From: Eriocheir sinensis
Taxonomy: Eukaryota > Arthropoda > Malacostraca > Decapoda > Varunidae
Assembly: GCF_024679095.1 (NCBI RefSeq)
Contig: NW_026111837.1
Span: 170,001 to 234,000, forward strand
DNA: 64,000 bases
Direction of reading: 5' to 3'
Shown: positions 8,512 through 21,900 of the stretch, piece by piece
How the letters are laid out: every line of letters starts with the position of its first letter
Position numbering within the stretch: the first letter of the stretch is position 1
Notes under the pieces: generated by a model
What the model saw: only the letters and a program-made list of their open reading frames with translations
The model's database searches: none
What the model was told of the DNA's origin: nothing
Made by a program: the position numbers and the translations under genes

Positions 8512-9715
8512 GCCTCATGAGGACAGTTCCTGATGTTGCTCCGTTACTAAAACCTCTGGAAGATGCTGTCAGAAACACCTTCATACCGGCGATAGCAAAT
8601 GGGAGATGTCCCAGTGACCAGGAGAGAAGATTGCTGGAGTTGCCGCCAAAAATGGGTGGGCTCGGCATCACCAACCCACAAAATCTGGCCGAGTCTGAAT
8701 TCGGGAACTCAATCCGAATCACAGCCTCCTTGACCGGATATATTACCAATCAAAATGAAAGGGGAGAAGACAACCCTCAATATATTAGGTCACTAAGGAA
8801 TGAAATCTCCATAAACAGAGAAGGAAAACAGAGAGACACTCTGAGTGACCTAATGAGAGAACTCCCAGAAGACACAAGGAGGAGGACAGATATTGCACAG
8901 GAAGTGGGCGCTTCAAACTGGCTAACCACACTACCTATCAGGGCAAAAGGCTTCAACTTAAACAAAAAAGAATTTACTGATGCCCTTGCCCTCAGGTATG
9001 GCTGGCCAGTGGATGGGCTCCCAAACATGTGGCTCACCCTTCAACCAAAATCATGCCATGACATGCAAGCGAGGAGGTCTCGTCTGCATGAGACACGACG
9101 AAGTAAGAGACATAACAGCTCAGATGCTGAAAGAAGTCTGCCACGACGTGACTGTGGAACCCATGCTGCTCCTCTGCAAGGCGAACACCTCGCCAGACGC
9201 ACCGCTAATGTTTCCAACGAAGCACGAGTGGATGTTAGCGCCAGAGGGTTTTGGACTCGTGGACAAAGGGCATATTTTGACATAAGGATCTTTGATCCCA
9301 TGGCCCATTGCCACAGAGACCTGACCCTTGATGCAGCCCACAGAAGAAACGAACAAGAGAAGAACAGAGCATATGAAGAAAGAATACAGAATGTGGACCA
9401 GGGCTCCTTCACCCCGGTAGTATTCACGACGGCAGGAGGATGGGACCAAGGGCGCAGAGCTTCTACGCAAGACTCGCCGAAACACTGGCGGATAAGAAAC
9501 AGCAGCCAAGAAGCAGTGTGGTCGCCTGGATGAGATGCAGGCTGTCCTTCTCCTCCTGAGGTCAGCCTTGGTCTGCCTGAGAGGAACCAGGTCGCCTGCA
9601 CCCAAAACCACCCACATTGCCGACCTGGACTTTGAGGCGACGGCGGTTGATAGTCGTATCAACCACAAGCTCTGTTAGCTTAAAAATAAAATGCTTAGTA
9701 AAGTTTGTTATATTA
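8512..9715 (+). mobile_element. LINE 3' half with possible restriction-like endonuclease domain, frameshifted
   Basis: The plus strand encodes the region after the RT core and the C-terminus of a non-LTR element. LPPKMGGLGITNP (about 8638-8680) marks the RT thumb. Then comes RYGWPVDGLP, a shift to another frame with CGSPFNQNHAMTC (9028-9066) and RHDEVRD (9091-9111), and a shift back with RVDVSARGFW and AYFDIRIF (D at 9231 and 9279). A Cys/His cluster, then RH, then two aspartates about 15 residues apart is the pattern of the C-terminal endonuclease in R2/R4/NeSL-type elements, so I read it that way with moderate certainty. Two more shifts near 9455 and 9550 precede the stop near 9678; AATAAA-like words follow. 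The RT core and 5' part are absent. It cannot be functional. Confidence 0.72.
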
Positions 9716-9739
9716 AATAAAGATGGTTGTCGGCCACAG

Positions 9740-9763
9740 TCATTGGCGGGGTGGGGCCAATGA
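9740..9763. other. Perfect 8-bp inverted repeat (hairpin)
   Basis: tcattggc and gccaatga pair perfectly across an 8-base G-rich loop. It lies just after the LINE coding relic and may be part of its 3' UTR; no independent function is shown. Confidence 0.5.
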
Positions 9764-9828
9764 ATTGCTTTGTGAAAGGATATGAGAGAATATACCGCTC
9801 ACAACGCAACTCTAATAGATGGAGGCCC

Positions 9829-9856
9829 GTAGTAGTAGTAGTAGTAGTAGTAGTAG
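9829..9856. repeat. (AGT)n microsatellite
   Basis: About nine AGT units downstream of the LINE relic. Confidence 0.93.
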
Positions 9857-9965
9857 ACAGATAGTTAGATGTATTGAAGGTAAATAATCCTGGGTTAAAT
9901 AATTAATACTGATACAAAACCTGTACCAAAATGGTGAACCACTAAACCTTTTTGAGTCAACACGT

Positions 9966-10195
9966 TTCATTTCAATTAATAAAGATATCAGTAAAGAAAC
10001 AACAGTCCCAATCCCTCATGCAAGAGTTAACCAGCATCCTCATTCCTTCATCCCCTTCATGGCAAACTCCCGAACAGTCTTCCTTGGTCTGTACTTCCTC
10101 CTGCCTATGACTTGAACTCTTTCAAGAGGAGGGTATGGAGACACCTCTCCTCCTGAAGCTGACCTCTCTTTTGGCCACTCTGATAAACACAGTGA
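9966..10195 (+). mobile_element. LINE 3' terminal coding fragment
   Basis: One frame reads TVPIPHARVNQHPHSFIPF; after a small shift the next reads NSLPWSVLPPAYDLNSFKRR and ends at a TGA (about 10,155). This is the C-terminal tail typical of an arthropod Jockey/CR1-like RT, the same family as the fragment at 10,573-10,960. It lies before that fragment, not after it, so these are two separate insertions or a rearranged copy. Confidence 0.65.
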
Positions 10196-10329
10196 ACAGC
10201 AAGCTTTCTTTTCTCAATAGTACTTTCTTTGCCCCATGACCTGCTTCCTCTGCCGTAAAAAAATATATACATAAAATAATTTAGATGTTACTACGCTATC
10301 TTCTGGTATGTGGGGCCAAATAGCACTTC

Positions 10330-10442
10330 TGTACAGGGTCAAATTGCATCTCTCTACAGTGGGCCTAGGCAGAAGTCTTACTGTACTGGGTCAAATTACA
10401 TCTCCCTACAGGTGGGCCTAGGCATAATAAGTCTTACTGTAA
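10330..10442. repeat. 52-bp direct duplication
   Basis: Two copies of gggtcaaattrcatctc followed by ctacag, gggcctaggc and gtcttactgta start at 10,336 and 10,388. It is a simple two-copy tandem duplication. The flanks 10,196-10,330 and 10,443-10,572 hold no recognised feature. Confidence 0.85.
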
Positions 10443-10572
10443 AGGAAGCAGCCCAAGGGAGAACAAATACCACTAATAATGATAAAAAAAGCCTGGTGCT
10501 AACAATGGTGCTAACTATGGAGAATGTGGCCAAAAGAGAGGGGAAAATTTTGTGAGGTGTGTTCATACTCTC

Positions 10573-10960
10573 CTCCTTATTAAAGAGTTCAAGTCACAGG
10601 CAGCCTGGCACCAGTCTTTGCTTTCTAAACTGCTGCCCTCTTTCGGATTCTATCCCTCTCTCTGTTCCTCTATCTCCAGTTTCCTTTCCGGCCGTTCTAT
10701 CTCTGCGGTGGTAGACGGTCACTGTTCTTCCCCTAAACCTATCAACAGTGGTGTTCCACAGGGCTCTGTCCTATCACCCACTCTCTTCCTGTTATTCATC
10801 AATGATCTTCTTTCCATAACAAACTGTCCTGTCCACTCATACGCCCTCACATGGAGTATGCCTCTCACGTGTGGGGGGGCTCCACTCACACAGCTCTTCT
10901 GGACAGAGTGGAGTCTAAGGCTCTTCGTCTCATCAGCCTTGACGTGAGATTAACTTTAAT
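10573..10960 (+). mobile_element. LINE reverse transcriptase fragment with internal deletion
   Basis: The frame from 10,552 carries RT motifs: FGFYPSLCSSISSFLSGRS, then SGVPQGSVLSPTLFLLFIND (motif B region), then CPVHSYA, the start of motif C. The two aspartates of YADD are missing: the sequence jumps near 10,842-10,852 to another frame reading MEYASHVWGGSTHTALLDRV followed by ESKALRLIS, which in intact relatives lies roughly 100 residues later. A deletion therefore removed the catalytic box and thumb. It is dead. Confidence 0.8.
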
Positions 10961-11007
10961 TAACAAGAGTACTACATCACAGCAGTGCGAATATTCCTCT
11001 GTACAGG

Positions 11008-11310
11008 GTCCTAGGGTCACATGGGTGTTATTCTATACATTTGCCGTCCCCGGCACGAATGGCTGGCATCACACTGATTCTGGCACCACACGAATCTATG
11101 CCACTGTGAACACTGCCTGGTAACATAACACTGTCTGTGGCACTGCATATTAAACACCCTGGCTGAGCCCACATCACAGGAGGGGGGTCACACCAGGTAG
11201 GTGGTTAACAAGACACTGTAACACTGGGTAACTAATCTGTCTTGCATCACGTAACACCTGCTGAACATGGAGCTGTCGGTGGCACTGTTAACACTGCATA
11301 ACACCTGAGA
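11008..11310. repeat. Dispersed repeat, copy B (pair with 4,575-4,815)
   Basis: Same orientation and order of words as copy A (cctagggtcac, ctggcatcacactgattctg, cactgggtaactaatctgtc). The right half has extra taacac-rich sequence that continues, more loosely, to about 11,480. The two copies lie about 6.4 kb apart with the sushi/transmembrane gene and several LINEs between them. Confidence 0.85.
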
Positions 11311-11509
11311 GCCCACGTCACAGCCCGTCACCTTAACACAGTGACGTAACACAGCCAGTAACAGCCCTATCATGTATCCAGGTAACAGAATACTACTAAT
11401 GTCACAACGTGTAACACTCTCTGGGATCACGTAACACATTTAAACACTGCTGCCACGTCACACACTCGTCCGTCACATGACGTAACTCTGTACTATGAAG
11501 GGGAGAAAA

Positions 11510-11935
11510 CACTCACGGGAAAGCGATTAATCTTTTTTTTTTTTCACCTTTTAGAAGCAGAGCAGCAGCAGGGCCTGAAACCTCATCAACGGTAACATGA
11601 TTTTGGGGGCGGTTGATGCTTGAGGTCAATGAGTCACATATTTGACAAGGCTTTCGTAGGCGTTGTGGGGGACATTTCCAGAGGTAGATAATGACCCTGG
11701 TGGTAGCTTGACCCTTCCTCTGTACCATGAACGTTAAAAGACACTCACGGGAACACGATTCATCTCCTTTATGACCTCTTAAGAACAGCTGATACGGCGC
11801 GGGGTCAAAACTCGTCACCTATAAACACGTATTTGACAAGGCTTCCGTAGGCGTTGTAAGCATTTTCAGGGGTATTCAATGACCCTGGTGGTAGTTTGAC
11901 CCTTCCTCTGTACCATGAACGTAAAAATACACTGT
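11510..11935. repeat. Tandem repeat of about 191-232 bp, two copies
   Basis: cactcacgggaa starts the units at 11,510 and 11,742. gacaaggctt lies at 11,644 and 11,835, followed in both by gtaggcgttgt, aatgaccctggtggtag and cttcctctgtaccatgaacg. The period differs between anchors because of an indel near the T-rich run at 11,532-11,544. A third piece is at about 4,249-4,290, so the family is also dispersed. Confidence 0.88.
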
Positions 11936-12269
11936 CTTACCGCCAAAACCACTGCAAACACCTCTCAAAACACGTCGTGAAGGAGGAACTGCGTGGACGA
12001 TCAGCTGTGTTATGATTTTTTACCGCGCACCGATGCTAGATTATCGTACTCAAAGCCGCGCATTTACCGGCTTCTGACCCATACCTGATGCCAAGAAGCC
12101 CCAATAATTAACCCTTTAAACAATAATCATATGTGAAGGCGGTTATTTGGGTGATAAAAGCAGTGTGGGGCTCAGAAATCGCCAGGTGTCCCGCACTGGA
12201 CTCTCGTACTTGAGGTGAAAGTGTTATACTTTGGGTCCCTAGAAAAAAAAAAAATAAAATAAAAAGCGG
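11936..12269. other. No recognisable gene
   Basis: No coding region, RNA gene or clear repeat is supported. A short A-rich run (about 12,241-12,266) lies at its right edge, just before the 157-166 bp repeat begins. Confidence 0.6.
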
Positions 12270-12905
12270 CCATGTCCTGCAAAAGGCGACTAAACGAGAA
12301 GGAAACGAGACGAGGAATCCATTTCTGGCCTCGGCATAACGATACACTAAATATTAAGGGAGATATCGGCACGGAAAACTAGCGTGAAATTATCAAAAAA
12401 ACATGAAAATCAATTATATTTATGTTATTTGAAGCTATTTTCATGCAAACGGCGACTCTTCTTGGGTAAAATAAGACGAGGAATCCATTTCTGGCCTCGT
12501 CATAACGCTACACTCAATATTAAGGGAGATATCGGCCCGGAAAGCTCGCGAGAAATTCACCCCAAAACATGAAAATAACCTATATTTATGTTATTTTCAT
12601 GCAAACGGTGACTTTTGTTTTAGTAAAACGAGATGAGGAATCCAATTCTGGCCTCGGCATAACGCTACACTCAATATTAAGGAAGATATTGGCCCGGAAA
12701 GCTCGCGTGAAATTCCTCCAAAAACATGAAAATCAGCTATATTTATGTTATTTGAGGTTATTTTCATGAAAACGGTGACTCTTCTTGGGTAAAACGAGAC
12801 GTGGAGTTCATTTCTGGCCTCTGCATAACGCTACACTCAATATTAAGGGTAATATCGGCCTGGAAAACTTGCGTGAAATTCCCCCCAAAACATAAAAATC
12901 AGTTA
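12270..12905. repeat. 157-166 bp tandem repeat, about 3.7 copies, cut by the satellite
   Basis: Copies are anchored by gaggaatcc at 12,312, 12,478 and 12,635 and a diverged fourth (gtggagttc) at 12,801, giving spacings of 166, 157 and 166 bp. Each carries atttctggcctc, cataacg, ctaca, atattaaggg, ggaaa, aaacatgaaaatca and tttatgttatttga. The fourth copy stops at aaaatcagttata, where the first three go on with tttatgtta, and the 10-bp satellite begins at that base. Confidence 0.93.
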
Positions 12906-15900
12906 TACAACAGAATACAACAGAATAAAAGAGAATACAACAGAATAAAAGATAATACAACAGAATACAACAGAATAAAAGAGAATACAACAGAATACAA
13001 CAGAATACAACAGAATAAAAGAGAATACAACAGAATAAAAGAGAATACAACAGAATACAACAGAATAAAAGAGAATACAACAGAATACAACAGAATAAAA
13101 GAGAATACAACAGAATACAACAGAATAAAAGAGAATACAACAGAATACAACAGAATAAAAGAGAATACAACAGAATACAACAGAATAAAAGAGAATACAA
13201 CAGAATAAAAGAGAATACAACAGAATACAACAGAATAAAAGAGAATACAACAGAATACAAGAGAATAAAAGAGAATACAACAGAATACAACAGAATAAAA
13301 GAGAATACAACAGAATAAAAGAGAATACAACAGAATACAACAGAATAAAAGAGAATACAACAGAATAAAAGAGAATACAACAGAATACAACAGAATAAAA
13401 GAGAATACAACAGAATACAACAGAATAAAAGAGAATACAACAGAATAAAAGATAATACAACAGAATACAACAGAATAAAAGAGAATACAACAGAATACAA
13501 CAGAATAAAAGAGAATACAACAGAATAAAAGATAATACAACAGAATACAACAGAATAAAAGAGAATACAACAAAATACAACAGAATACAACAGAATAAAA
13601 GAGAATACAACAGAATACAACAGAATAAAAGAGAATACAACAGAATACAACAGAATAAAAGAGAATACAACAGTTAATACAACAGAATACAACAGAATAA
13701 AAGAGAATACAACAGAATAAAAGAGAATACAACAGAATACAACAGAATAAAAGAGAATACAACAGAATAAAAGAGAATACAACAGAATACAACAGAATAC
13801 AACAGAATAAAAGATAATACAACAGAATACAACAGAATAAAAGAGAATACAACAGAATACAACAGAATAAAAGAGAATACAACAGAATAAAAGATAATAC
13901 AACAGAATACAACAGAATAAAAGAGAATACAACAGAATAAAAGAGAATACAACAGAATAAAAGAGAATACAACAGAATACAACAGAATACAACAAAATAA
14001 AAGAGAATACAACAGAATAAAAGAGAATACAACAGAATACAACAGAATAAAAGAGAATACAACAGAATACAACAGAATAAAAGAGAATACAACAGAATAA
14101 AAGATAATACAACAGAATACAACAGAATAAAAGAGAATACAAAAGAATAAAAGATAATACAACAGAACACAACAGAATAAAAGAGAATACAACAGAATAC
14201 AACAGAATAAAAGATAATACAACAGAATACATCAGAATACAACAGAATAAAAGAGAATACAACAGAATACAACAGAATAAAAGAGAAAACAACAGAATAC
14301 AACAGAATAAAAGAGAATACAACAGAATACAACAGAATAAAAGATAATACAATAGAATACAACAGAATAAAAGAGAATACAACAGAATACAACAGAATAC
14401 AACAGATATAAAAGAGAATACAACAGAATACAACAGAATAAAAGAGAATACAACAGAATACAACAGAATAAAAGAGAATACAACAGAATAAAAGAGAATA
14501 CAACAGAATAAAAGAGAATACAACAGAATACAACAGAATAAAAGAGAATACAACAGAATAAAAGATAATACAACAGAATACAACAGAATAAAAGAGAATA
14601 CAACAGATTACAACAGAATACAACAGAATAAAAGATAATACAACAGAATACAACAGAATAAAAGAGAATACAACAGAATACAACAGAATAAAAGATAATA
14701 CAACAGAATACAACAGAATAAAAGAGAATACAAAAGAATACAACAGAATAAAAGAGAATACAACAGAATACAACAGAATAAAAGAGAATACAACAGAATA
14801 CAACAGAATAAAAGAGAATACAACAGAATACAACAGAATAAAAGAGAATACAACAGAATACAACAGAATAAAAGAGAATACAACAGAATAAAAGATAATA
14901 CAACAGAATACAACAGAATAAAAGAGAATACAACAGAATACAACAGAATAAAAGATAATACAACAGAATACAACAGAATAAAAGAGAATACAACAGAATA
15001 AAAGATAATACAACAGAATACAACAGAATAAAAGAGAATACAACAGAATACAACAGAATAAAAGAGAATACAACAGAATACAACAGAATAAAAGAGAATA
15101 CAACAGAATAAAAGATAATACAACAGAATACAACAGAATAAAAGAGAATACAACAGAATACAACAGAATAAAAGAGAATACAACAGAATACAACAGAATA
15201 AAAGATAATACAACAGAATACAACAGAATAAAAGAGAATACAACAGAATACAACAGAATAAAAGATAATACAACAGAATACAACAGAATAAAAGAGAATA
15301 CAACAGAATACAACAGAATAAAAGAGAATACAACAGAATATAAGAGAATACAACAGAATAAAAGATAATACAACAGAATACAACAGAATAAAAGATAATA
15401 CAACAGAATACAACAGAATAAAAGAGAATACAACAGAATACAACAGAATAAAAGATAATACAACAGAATACAACAGAATAAAAGAGAATACAACAGAATA
15501 AAAGATAATACAACAGAATACAACAGAATAAAAGAGAATACAACAGAATACAACAGAATAAAAGAGAATACAACAGAATAAAAGATAATACAACAGAATA
15601 CAACAGAATAAAAGAGAATACAACAGAATACAACAGAATAAAAGAGAATACAACAGAATACAACAGAATAAAAGAGAATACAACAGAATACAACAGAATA
15701 AAAGAGAATACAACAGAATAAAAGATAATACAACAGAATACAACAGAATATAAGAGAATACAACAGAATAAAAGAGAATACCAACAGAATACAACAGAAT
15801 AAAAGAGAATACAACAGAATACAACAGAATAAAAGAGAATACAACAGAATAAAAGAGAATACAACAGAATACAACAGAATACAACAGAATAAAAGATAAT

Positions 15901-18900
15901 ACAACAGAATACAACAGAATAAAAGAGAATACAACAGAATACAACAGACTAAAAGATAATACAACAGAATACAACAGAATAAAAGAGAATACAACAGAAT
16001 AAAAGAGAATACAACAGAATACAACAGAATACAACAGAATAAAAGATAATACAACAGAATAAAAGAGAATACAACAGAATACAACAGAATAAAAGAGAAT
16101 ACAACAGAATACAACAGAATAAAAGAGAATACAACATAATACAACAGAATACAACAGAATAAAAGAGAATACAACAGAATACAACAGAATAAAAGAGAAT
16201 ACAACAGAATAAAAGAGAATACAACAGAATACAACAGAATAAAAGAGAATACAACAGAATACAACAGAATAAAAGATAATACAACAGAATACAACAGAAT
16301 AAAAGAGAATACAACAGAATAAAAGAGAATACAACAGAATAAAAGAAAATACAACAGAATAAAAGATAATACAACAGAATACAACAGAATACAACAGAAT
16401 AAAAGATAATACAACAGAATACAACAGAATAAAAGAGAATACAACAGAATACAACAGAATAAAAGAGAATACAACAGAATACAACAGAATAAAAGATAAT
16501 ACAACAGAATACAACAGAATAAAAGAGAATACAACAGAATAAATGAGAATACAACAGAATACAACAGAATAAAAGAGAATACAACAGAATACAACAGAAT
16601 AAAAGAGAATACAACAGAATACAACAGAATAAAAGAGAATACAACAGAATACAACAGAATAAAAGAGAATACAACAGAATAAAAGAGAATACAACAGAAT
16701 ACAACAGAATAAAAGATAATGCAACAGAATACAAAAGAATAAAAGAGAATACAACAGAATACAACAGAATAAAAGAGAATACAACAGAATACAAAAGAAT
16801 AAAAGATAATACAACAGAATACAACAGAATAAAAGAGAATACAACAGAATACAACAGAATAAAAGAGAATACAACAGAATACAACAGAATAAAAGAGAAT
16901 ACAACAGAATAAAAGATAATACAACAGAATACAACAGAATAAAGGGGAATACAACAGAATAAAAGAGAATACAACAGAATACAACAGAATAAAAGAGAAT
17001 ACAACAGAATAAAAGAGAATACAACAGAATAAAAGATAATACAACAAAATACAACAGAATAAAAGAGAATACAACAGAATACAACAGAATAAAAGAGAAT
17101 ACAACAGAATACAACAGAATAAAAGAGAATACAACAGAATAAAAGATAATACAAAAGAATACAACAGAATAAAAGAGAATACAACAGAATAAAAGAGAAT
17201 ACAACAGAATACAACAGAATAAAAGAGAATACAACAGAATACAACAGAATAAAACAGAATAAAAGAGAATACAACAGAATACTACAGAATAAAAGATAAT
17301 ACAACAGAATAAAAGAGAATACAACAGAATACAACAGAATAAAAGATAATACAACAGAATACAACAGAATAAAAGAGAATACAACAGAATAAAAGAGAAT
17401 ATAGAATAAAAGATAATACAACAGAATACAACAGAATAAAAGAGAATACAACAGAATACAACAGAATAAAAGATAATACAACAGAATACAACAGAATAAA
17501 AGAGAATACAACAGAATACAACAGAATAAAAGATAATACAACAGAATACAACAGAATAAAAGAGAATACAACAGAATAAAAGATAATACAACAGAATACA
17601 ACAGAATAAAAGAGAATACAACAGAATACAACAGAATAGAAGAGAATACAACAGAATACAACAGAATAAAAGAGAATACAACAGAATACAACAGAATAAA
17701 AGAGAATACAACAGAATAAAAGATAATACAACAGAATAAAAGAGAATACAACAGAATACAACAGAATAAAAGATAATACAACAGAATACAACAGAATAAA
17801 AGAGAATACAACAGAATAAAAGAGAATATAGAATAAAAGATAATACAACAGAATACAACAGAATAAAAGATAATACAACAGAATACAACAGAATAAAAGA
17901 GAATACAACAGAATACAACAGAATAAAAGATAATACAACAGAATACAACAGAATAAAAGAGAATACAACAGAATAAAAGAGAATACAACAGAATACAACA
18001 GAATACAACAGAATAAAAGATAATACAACAGAATAAAAGAGAATACAACAGAATACAACAGAATACAAGAGAATACAACAGAATAAAAGAGAATACAACA
18101 GAATACAACAGAATAAAAGAGAATACAACAGAATACAACAGAATAAAAGAGAATACAACAGAATACAACAGAATAAAAGAGAATACAACAGAATACAACA
18201 GAATAAAAGAGAATACAACAGAATACAACAGAATAAAAGATAATACAACAGAATACAACAGAATAAAAGAGAATACAACAGAATACAACAGAATAAAAGA
18301 TAATACAACAGAATACAACAGAATAAAAGAGAATACAACAGAATAAAACAGAATAAAAGAGAATACAACAGAATAAAAGAGAATACAACAGCATACAACA
18401 GAATAAAAGAGAATACAACAGAATAAAAGATAATACAACAGAATAAAAGAGAATACAACAGAATACAACAGAATAAAAGATAATACAACAAAATAAAAGA
18501 GAATACAACAGAATACAACAGAATAAAAGAGAATACAACAGAATACAACAGAATAAAAGATAATACAACAGAATACAACAGAATAAAAGAGAATACAACA
18601 GAATACAACAGAATAAAAGAGAATACAACAGAATAAAAGAGAATACAACAGAATAAAAGAAAATACAACAGAATACAACAGAATACAACAGAATAAAAGA
18701 TAATACAACAGAATACAACAGAATAAAAGAGAATACAACAGAATAAAAGATAATACAAAAGAATACAACAGAATAAAAGAGAATACAACAGAATAAAAGA
18801 GAATACAACAGAATACAACAGAATACAACAGAATAAAAGAGAATACAACAGAATAAAAGATAATACAACAGAATACAACAGAATAAAAGAGAATACAACA

Positions 18901-21900
18901 GAATAAAAGAGAATACAACAGAATACAACAGAATAAAAGAGAATACAACAGAATACAACAGAATAAAAGAGAATACAACAGAATACAACAGAATAAAAGA
19001 GAATACAACAGAATACAACAGAATAAAAGAGAATACAACAGAATAAAAGAGAATACAACAGAATACAACAGAATAAAAGATAATACAACAGAATACAACA
19101 GAATAAAAGAGAATACAACAGAATACAACAGAATAAAAGAGAATACAACAGAATACAACAGAATAAAAGAGAATACAACAGAATACAACAGAATAAAAGA
19201 GAATACAACAGAATACAACAGAATAAAAGAGAATACAACAGAATAAAAGTTAATACAACAGAATAAAAGAGAATACAACAGAATACAACAGAATAAAAGA
19301 GAATACAACAGAATAAAAGAGAATACAACAGAATACAACAGAATAAAAGAGAATACAACAGAATAAAAGAGAATACAACAGAATACAACAGAATAAAAGA
19401 GAATACAATAGAATACAACAGAATAAAAGAGAATACAACAGAATAAAAGAGAATACAACAGAATAAAAGATAATACAACAGAATACAACAGAATAAAAGA
19501 GAATACAACAGAATAAAAGAGAATACAACAGAATACAACAGAATAAAAGAGAATACAACAGAATAAAAGAGAATACAACAGAATACAACAGAATAAAAGA
19601 GAATACAACAGAATAAAAGAGAATACAACAGAATACAACAGAATAAAAGAGAATACAACAGAATACAACAGAATAAAAGAGAATACAACAGAATACAACA
19701 GAATAAAAGAGAATACAACAGAATACAAATAGAATAATAGAGAATAAAAGAGAATACAACAGAATAAAAGAGAATACAACAGAATAAAAGAGAATACAAC
19801 AGAATACAACAGAATAAAAGAGAATACAACAGAATACAATAGAATAAAAGAGAATACAACAGAATAAAAGAGAATACAACAGAATAAAAGATAATACAAC
19901 AGAATACAACAGAATAAAAGAGAATACAACAGAATACAACAGAATAAAAGATAATACAACAGAATACAACAGAATAAAAGAGAATACAACAGAATACAAC
20001 AGAATAAAAGAGAATACAACAGAATACAAAAGAATACAACAGAATAAAAGAGAATACAACAGAATACAACAGAATAAAAGAGAATACAACAGAATACAAC
20101 AGAATAAAAGAGAATACAACAGAATACAACAGAATAAAAGAGAATACAACAGAATACAACAGAATAAAAGAGAATACAACAGAATACAACAGAATAAAAG
20201 AGAATACAACAGAATAAAAGAATACAACAGAATACAACAGAATAAAAGAGAATACAACAGAATACAACAGAATAAAAGAGAATACAACAGAATACAACAG
20301 AATAAAAGAGAATACAACAGAATACAACAGAATAAAAGAGAATACAACAGAATACAACAGAATAAAAGAGAATACAACAGAATACAACAGAATAAAAGAG
20401 AATACAACAGAATACAACAGAATAAAAGAGAATACAACAGAATACAACAGAATAAAAGATAATACAACAGAATACAACAGAATAAAAGAGAATACAACAG
20501 AATAAAAGAGAATACAACAGAATACAACAGAATAAAAGATAATACAACAGAATACAAATGAATAAAAGATAATACAACAGAATACAACAGAATAAAAGAT
20601 AATACAACAGAATACAACAGAATACAAGATAATACAACAGAATAAAAGAGAATACAACAGAATACAACAGAATAAAAGATAATACAACAGAATACAACAG
20701 AATAAAAGAGAATACAACAGAATACAACAGAATAAAAGAGAATACAACAGAATAAAAGAGAATACAACAGAATACAACAGAATACAACAGAATAAAAGAT
20801 AATACAACAGAATACAACAGAATAAAAGAGAATACAACAGAATACAAAAGAATAAAAGAGAATACAACAGAATAAAAGAGAATACAACAGAATAAAAGAT
20901 AATACAACAGAATACAACAGAATAAAATAGAATAAAAGAGAATACAACAGAATACAAAAGAATAAAAGAGAATACAACAGAATACAACAGAATAAAAGAG
21001 AATACAACAGAATAAAAGAGAATACAACAGAATACAACAGAATAAAAGATAATACAACAGAATACAACAGAATAAAAGAGAATACAACAAAATACAAATA
21101 GAATAAAAGAGAATACAACAGAATACAACAGAATAAAAGAGAATACAACAGAATACAAATAGAATAAAAGAGAATACAACAGAATACAACAGAATAAAAG
21201 AGAATACAACAGAATACAACAGAATAAAAGAGAATACAACAGAATACAACAGAATAAAAGAGAATACAACAGAATACAACAGAATAAAAGAGAATACAAC
21301 AGAATACAACAGAATAAAAGAGAATACAACAGAATACAACAGAATAAAAGAAAATACAACAGAATACAACAGAATACAACAGAATAAAAGAGAATACAAC
21401 AGAATACAACAGAATAAAAGGGAATACAACAGAATACAACAGAATACAACAGAATAAAAGAGAATACAACAAAATAAAAGAGAATTCAACAGAATACAAC
21501 AGAATAAAAGAGAATACAACAGAATACAACAGAATAAAAGAGAATACAACAGAATACAACAGAATAAAAGAGAATACAAATAGAATACAACAGAATAAAA
21601 GAGAATACAACAGAATACAACAGAATAAAAGAGAATACAACAGAATACAACAGAATAAAAGAGAATACAACAGAATACAACAGAATAAAAGAGAATACAA
21701 CAGAATACAACAGAATAAAAGAGAATACAACAGAATACAACAGAATAAAAGATAATACAACAGAATAAAAGAGAATACAACAGAATACAACAGAATAAAA
21801 GAGAATACAACAGAATACAACAGAATAAAAGAGAATACAACAGAATACAACAGAATAAAAGAGAATACAACAGAATACAATAGAATAAAAGAGAATACAA

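Noticed and set aside
9041..9668. Minus-strand frames of 182-186 codons opposite the LINE relic
   Set aside because: Antisense shadows of a coding relic. The plus strand carries the recognised motifs.
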